Of a stretch of DNA of 8,370 bases, positions 6,224 to 8,370 are shown piece by piece (position 1 is the first letter of the stretch; each line of letters starts with the position of its first letter). Under the pieces are notes generated by a model, which was not told where the DNA came from, ran no database searches, and was given only the letters and a program-made list of their open reading frames with translations. The DNA lies in NCBI GenBank assembly GCA_017420605.1, contig JAFOIS010000301.1:1-8370 (forward strand). Direction: 5' to 3'. The DNA comes from Lachnospiraceae bacterium (GTDB lineage Bacteria > Bacillota > Clostridia > Lachnospirales > Lachnospiraceae). The translations under genes were made by a program, and so were the position numbers.

Positions 6224-7093
6224 ATGAGCGTGGTAAGTACAGGGGACGTAAGCGAGAAGACCCTCCAGACGTCGGACCTTATCTACAAATACATGCGTCC
6301 GGAGCACCTTCCCCAGATCTGGTGCCCGGGCTGCGGCAACGGCACGATCATGCGGGACGTGGTGCAGGCGATCGACAACCTCGGCCTTTCCCGCGACAAG
6401 ACCGTCATCGTGTCCGGTATCGGCTGCTCTTCGCGCGCGGCCGGCTACATGGACTTTGATACCATCCACACGACCCACGGCCGCGCGATCGCCTTCGCGA
6501 CCGGCATCAAGCTCGCCAACCCGGAGCTTGAAGTTATCGTGATCGCAGGCGACGGCGACATTTCCGCGATCGGCGGCAACCACCTGATCCACGCGGCGCG
6601 CCGGAACATCGGCATCACGGTCGTCGTCATGAACAACAACATCTACGGCATGACCGGCGGCCAGTACTCGCCGACGACGCCGACCGGCGACTACGGAACG
6701 ACGGCCCCTTACGGGAACCTCGACCGCTCCTTCGACATCGCGGGCCTTGCCTACGGCGCCGGCGCTTCCTACGCGGCGCGCGGCAGCGTCTACCACGTCC
6801 GCGAGACCATCCAGCTCATCCAGGACGGCATCCGGAACATCGGCTTCTCCATCATCGACGTGGCGAGCATCTGCCCGACCTATTACGGCCGGAAGAATAA
6901 GAAAGGCAGCGCGGTCGACATGCTGAAATGGCAGAAGGAGAACGCGGTCACGATGGAACAGGCCGCGAGAATGACCGATGAGCAGAAGAAGGGGAAACTC
7001 ATCATCGGCGTCCTCCGTCAGGCACAGTATCCGGAATTCACCTATCAGTATGCGCGCCTTATTGCGCGGCTCGCGAAGGAGAGGGAAGAATAA
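6224..7093 (+). CDS. korB: 2-oxoglutarate:ferredoxin oxidoreductase, beta subunit (TPP-binding)
   Basis: This 289-residue subunit carries the diphosphate/Mg site for thiamine diphosphate. WCPGCGNG at residues 33-40 is the usual N-terminal signature. GIGCSSR follows at 65-71, and THGRAIAFATGIKLANP at 84-100. The TPP motif GDGDISAIGGNH is at 109-120, with the metal-binding asparagines in MNNNIYGMTGGQYSPTT at 136-152. The cysteine pairs CPGC and C68 are conserved in this family, where they may help hold a cluster. Length is normal for KorB. The ATG at 6224 starts just after the korA stop (6220-6222), preceded by AAGGAGG within the end of korA. The gene ends in TAATG, sharing one base with korC. 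Strong family call; the exact 2-oxoacid is inferred from the operon. Confidence 0.92.
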   Translation: MSVVSTGDVSEKTLQTSDLIYKYMRPEHLPQIWCPGCGNGTIMRDVVQAIDNLGLSRDKTVIVSGIGCSSRAAGYMDFDTIHTTHGRAIAFATGIKLANPELEVIVIAGDGDISAIGGNHLIHAARRNIGITVVVMNNNIYGMTGGQYSPTTPTGDYGTTAPYGNLDRSFDIAGLAYGAGASYAARGSVYHVRETIQLIQDGIRNIGFSIIDVASICPTYYGRKNKKGSAVDMLKWQKENAVTMEQAARMTDEQKKGKLIIGVLRQAQYPEFTYQYARLIARLAKEREE

Positions 7094-7701
7094 TGTCTGA
7101 GAAAAAGAAAAATACGCTTCTGGAAGAGACCGCATCCGCCGTCTGCGAAAAGACGCCGGCAAAGGGCGGCCGCATGGAGATGCGTCTTGCGGGCAGCGGC
7201 GGCCAGGGCGTGATACTCGCGTCTGTCATTCTGGCGGAAGCCGCGGTCATCGCCGGGAAATATACGGCGCAGAGCCAGTCCTACGGACCCGAGGCGCGCG
7301 GCGGCGCCTGCCGGGCGGAGACCCTCATTTCCGATACGTCCATCGGGTTCACCAAGGTGCAGGACCCGACGTTCCTGATGACGCTGACGGAGGCTTCCTA
7401 TCAGAAATACGCGAAGGACCTGCCGGAGGGCTGCATGCTGCTTGCGGATGAAAGCGTAAGCAGCGCGGCGTCCCGCTCCGGCGCGGTGATTCTTCCGATC
7501 CTCCGGACGGCTAAGGAAAAGGTCGGCAAGGCGCAGTGCGCCAATATCGTCGCGGTCGGCTGCATCAATGAGATGCTGCATATCGTCGACCGGGAGTCTT
7601 TGGCGAAGGCGGTCGCCATGCACGTTCCGTCCGGAACGGAAAAGATCAATCTGACCGCCCTTTCGGAAGGCGAAAAGCTGATGCAGGGAGTCACGGCATG
7701 A
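7093..7701 (+). CDS. korC: 2-oxoglutarate:ferredoxin oxidoreductase, gamma subunit
   Basis: This 202-residue subunit belongs to the pyruvate/ketoisovalerate oxidoreductase gamma domain family, which contributes to CoA binding and complex assembly. The glycine-rich GSGGQGVILA is at 34-43 and QSYGPEARGG at 62-71; both are hallmarks of the family. The conserved core starts at about residue 28, so the protein has an unusual lysine- and glutamate-rich N-terminal extension of about 27 residues. The start at 7093 is preferred because GGAGAGGGAAG lies just upstream and it overlaps the korB stop by one base; the in-frame ATGs at 7174 and 7180 have no good ribosome binding site. The stop overlaps the sucC start by 4 bases (ATGA). 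Confidence 0.9.
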   Translation: MSEKKKNTLLEETASAVCEKTPAKGGRMEMRLAGSGGQGVILASVILAEAAVIAGKYTAQSQSYGPEARGGACRAETLISDTSIGFTKVQDPTFLMTLTEASYQKYAKDLPEGCMLLADESVSSAASRSGAVILPILRTAKEKVGKAQCANIVAVGCINEMLHIVDRESLAKAVAMHVPSGTEKINLTALSEGEKLMQGVTA

Positions 7702-8370
7702 AGATCCACGAATACCAGGCTAAAGAACTGCTCCGGGAGTACGGCGCGCCGGTACCGGGCGGGTATATGGTGACGACGCCGGAAGGCGCGAAAGAAGCGG
7801 CGGAGCATTATGAGACCTGCGTGCTGAAGGCGCAGGTGCATTCCGGCGGCCGCGGAAAGGCGGGCGGCGTAAAGCTCGTGCACTCGCCGGCGGAAGCATT
7901 TTCCTGCGCGCAATCGCTCCTCGGAAAACGCATCTATCCGCATCAGGCGGGACCGGACGGAAAACTCGTTTCGAAGCTTCTCGTGACGGAGGCGGTCGAC
8001 GTACAGAAGGAATTCTATCTTGCCGTGACCGGCGATATGGAGAACGCGGGCCTTGTGATCGTCTCCTCCGCGGAGGGCGGCGTAGAGATCGAAGAGACCG
8101 CGAAGACGCGCCCGGAAGCGATCCTGACGATCCCTGTCTCGCCGATGACCGGCTACCGGACGTACGAAGGCCTGCCGGTCGCCGCGTCTTTCGGACTTGA
8201 CGCGGCGCAGACGAAGGAGCTGCACGCCCTGCTCCGTTCGATGGTGCGGCTCTATCTCGAAAAGGACTGCTCGCTGGTGGAGATCAATCCGCTTGTGCTG
8301 ACAAAGGAAGGAAAGCTCCTCTGCCTCGACGCGAAGGTGAATTTCGACGACAACGCGCTGTACCGGCATC
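7698..8370 (+). CDS. sucC: Succinyl-CoA synthetase (ADP-forming) beta subunit, N-terminal part
   Basis: The gene runs off the right edge after 224 codons, about 58% of the usual 388 residues. The enzyme converts succinyl-CoA, ADP (or GDP) and phosphate to succinate, CoA and the nucleoside triphosphate, working with the alpha subunit SucD. The start MKIHEYQAKELL is the standard SucC N-terminus. The ATP-grasp region shows KAQVHSGGRGKAGGVK at 44-59. SLVEINPLV at 192-200 and LDAKVNFDDNALYRH at 210-224 contain the metal ligands N197 and D211, equivalent to N199 and D213 of the E. coli protein. Proline at position 20 matches the E. coli (ADP-preferring) type. The ATG at 7698 overlaps the korC stop by 4 bases, so it is translationally coupled to the oxidoreductase; a direct hand-over of succinyl-CoA is likely. 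Confidence 0.95.
   Translation, partial: MKIHEYQAKELLREYGAPVPGGYMVTTPEGAKEAAEHYETCVLKAQVHSGGRGKAGGVKLVHSPAEAFSCAQSLLGKRIYPHQAGPDGKLVSKLLVTEAVDVQKEFYLAVTGDMENAGLVIVSSAEGGVEIEETAKTRPEAILTIPVSPMTGYRTYEGLPVAASFGLDAAQTKELHALLRSMVRLYLEKDCSLVEINPLVLTKEGKLLCLDAKVNFDDNALYRH

Noticed and set aside
5041..6225. 394-codon open frame on the minus strand opposite korA
   Set aside because: It mirrors korA codons in GC-rich DNA, its product is arginine- and aspartate-rich with no recognisable domain, and korA itself shows clear family motifs.
6164..7162. 332-codon open frame on the minus strand opposite korB
   Set aside because: Antisense shadow of korB; low-complexity Arg/Asp/Val-rich product with no motif.
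7401..8369. 322-codon minus-strand open frame opposite korC and sucC
   Set aside because: Shadow of two well-supported genes; composition is unlike the real proteins here.

Overview
The window is GC-rich chromosomal DNA of about 58% GC by eye, with AT-rich gaps between transcription units. It most likely comes from an anaerobic member of the Bacillota (Clostridia or Negativicutes-like). The support is near-consensus AGGAGG ribosome binding sites before almost every gene, a Clostridia-style lipoprotein signal (LSLAAC), ferredoxin-dependent 2-oxoacid oxidation and very tight gene packing. The genus cannot be named from this sequence.

Layout. (1) Positions 1-2411, minus strand: an operon for a polar amino acid ABC transporter, in the order substrate-binding lipoprotein, permease, ATPase. 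It is followed 28 bases later by the first 24 codons of a gene that looks like a dimethylargininase/arginine deiminase-type enzyme and runs off the left edge. A near-consensus sigma-70 promoter (TTGACA-17-TATATT) drives it, and two sequences resembling tandem ARG boxes lie over and just after that promoter. (2) Positions 2412-2662: a spacer with this promoter, a probable terminator for the genes upstream, and a second terminator-like hairpin pointing the other way. (3) Positions 2663-4580, minus strand: a LysR-type regulator overlapping by 26 bases a diacylglycerol kinase-family lipid kinase. (4) Positions 4581-4864: a divergent control region with repeated ATTTTCC half-sites and a long hairpin in the leader. 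(5) Positions 4865-8370, plus strand: korD-korA-korB-korC-sucC, all overlapping or 1 base apart; sucC runs off the right edge.

How the genes work together. KorDABC oxidises a 2-oxoacid to its acyl-CoA with reduction of ferredoxin. SucC (with SucD, presumably beyond the edge) converts succinyl-CoA to succinate with synthesis of a nucleoside triphosphate. The coupling to sucC is the main reason to call the substrate 2-oxoglutarate. The divergent LysR regulator is the natural candidate to control this operon. The amino acid transporter on the left may feed the same pathway if it imports arginine, glutamine or a relative, but that link is inferred. No mobile element, CRISPR array, tRNA or rRNA was seen. 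The gene families are all known; the most interesting signals are regulatory.
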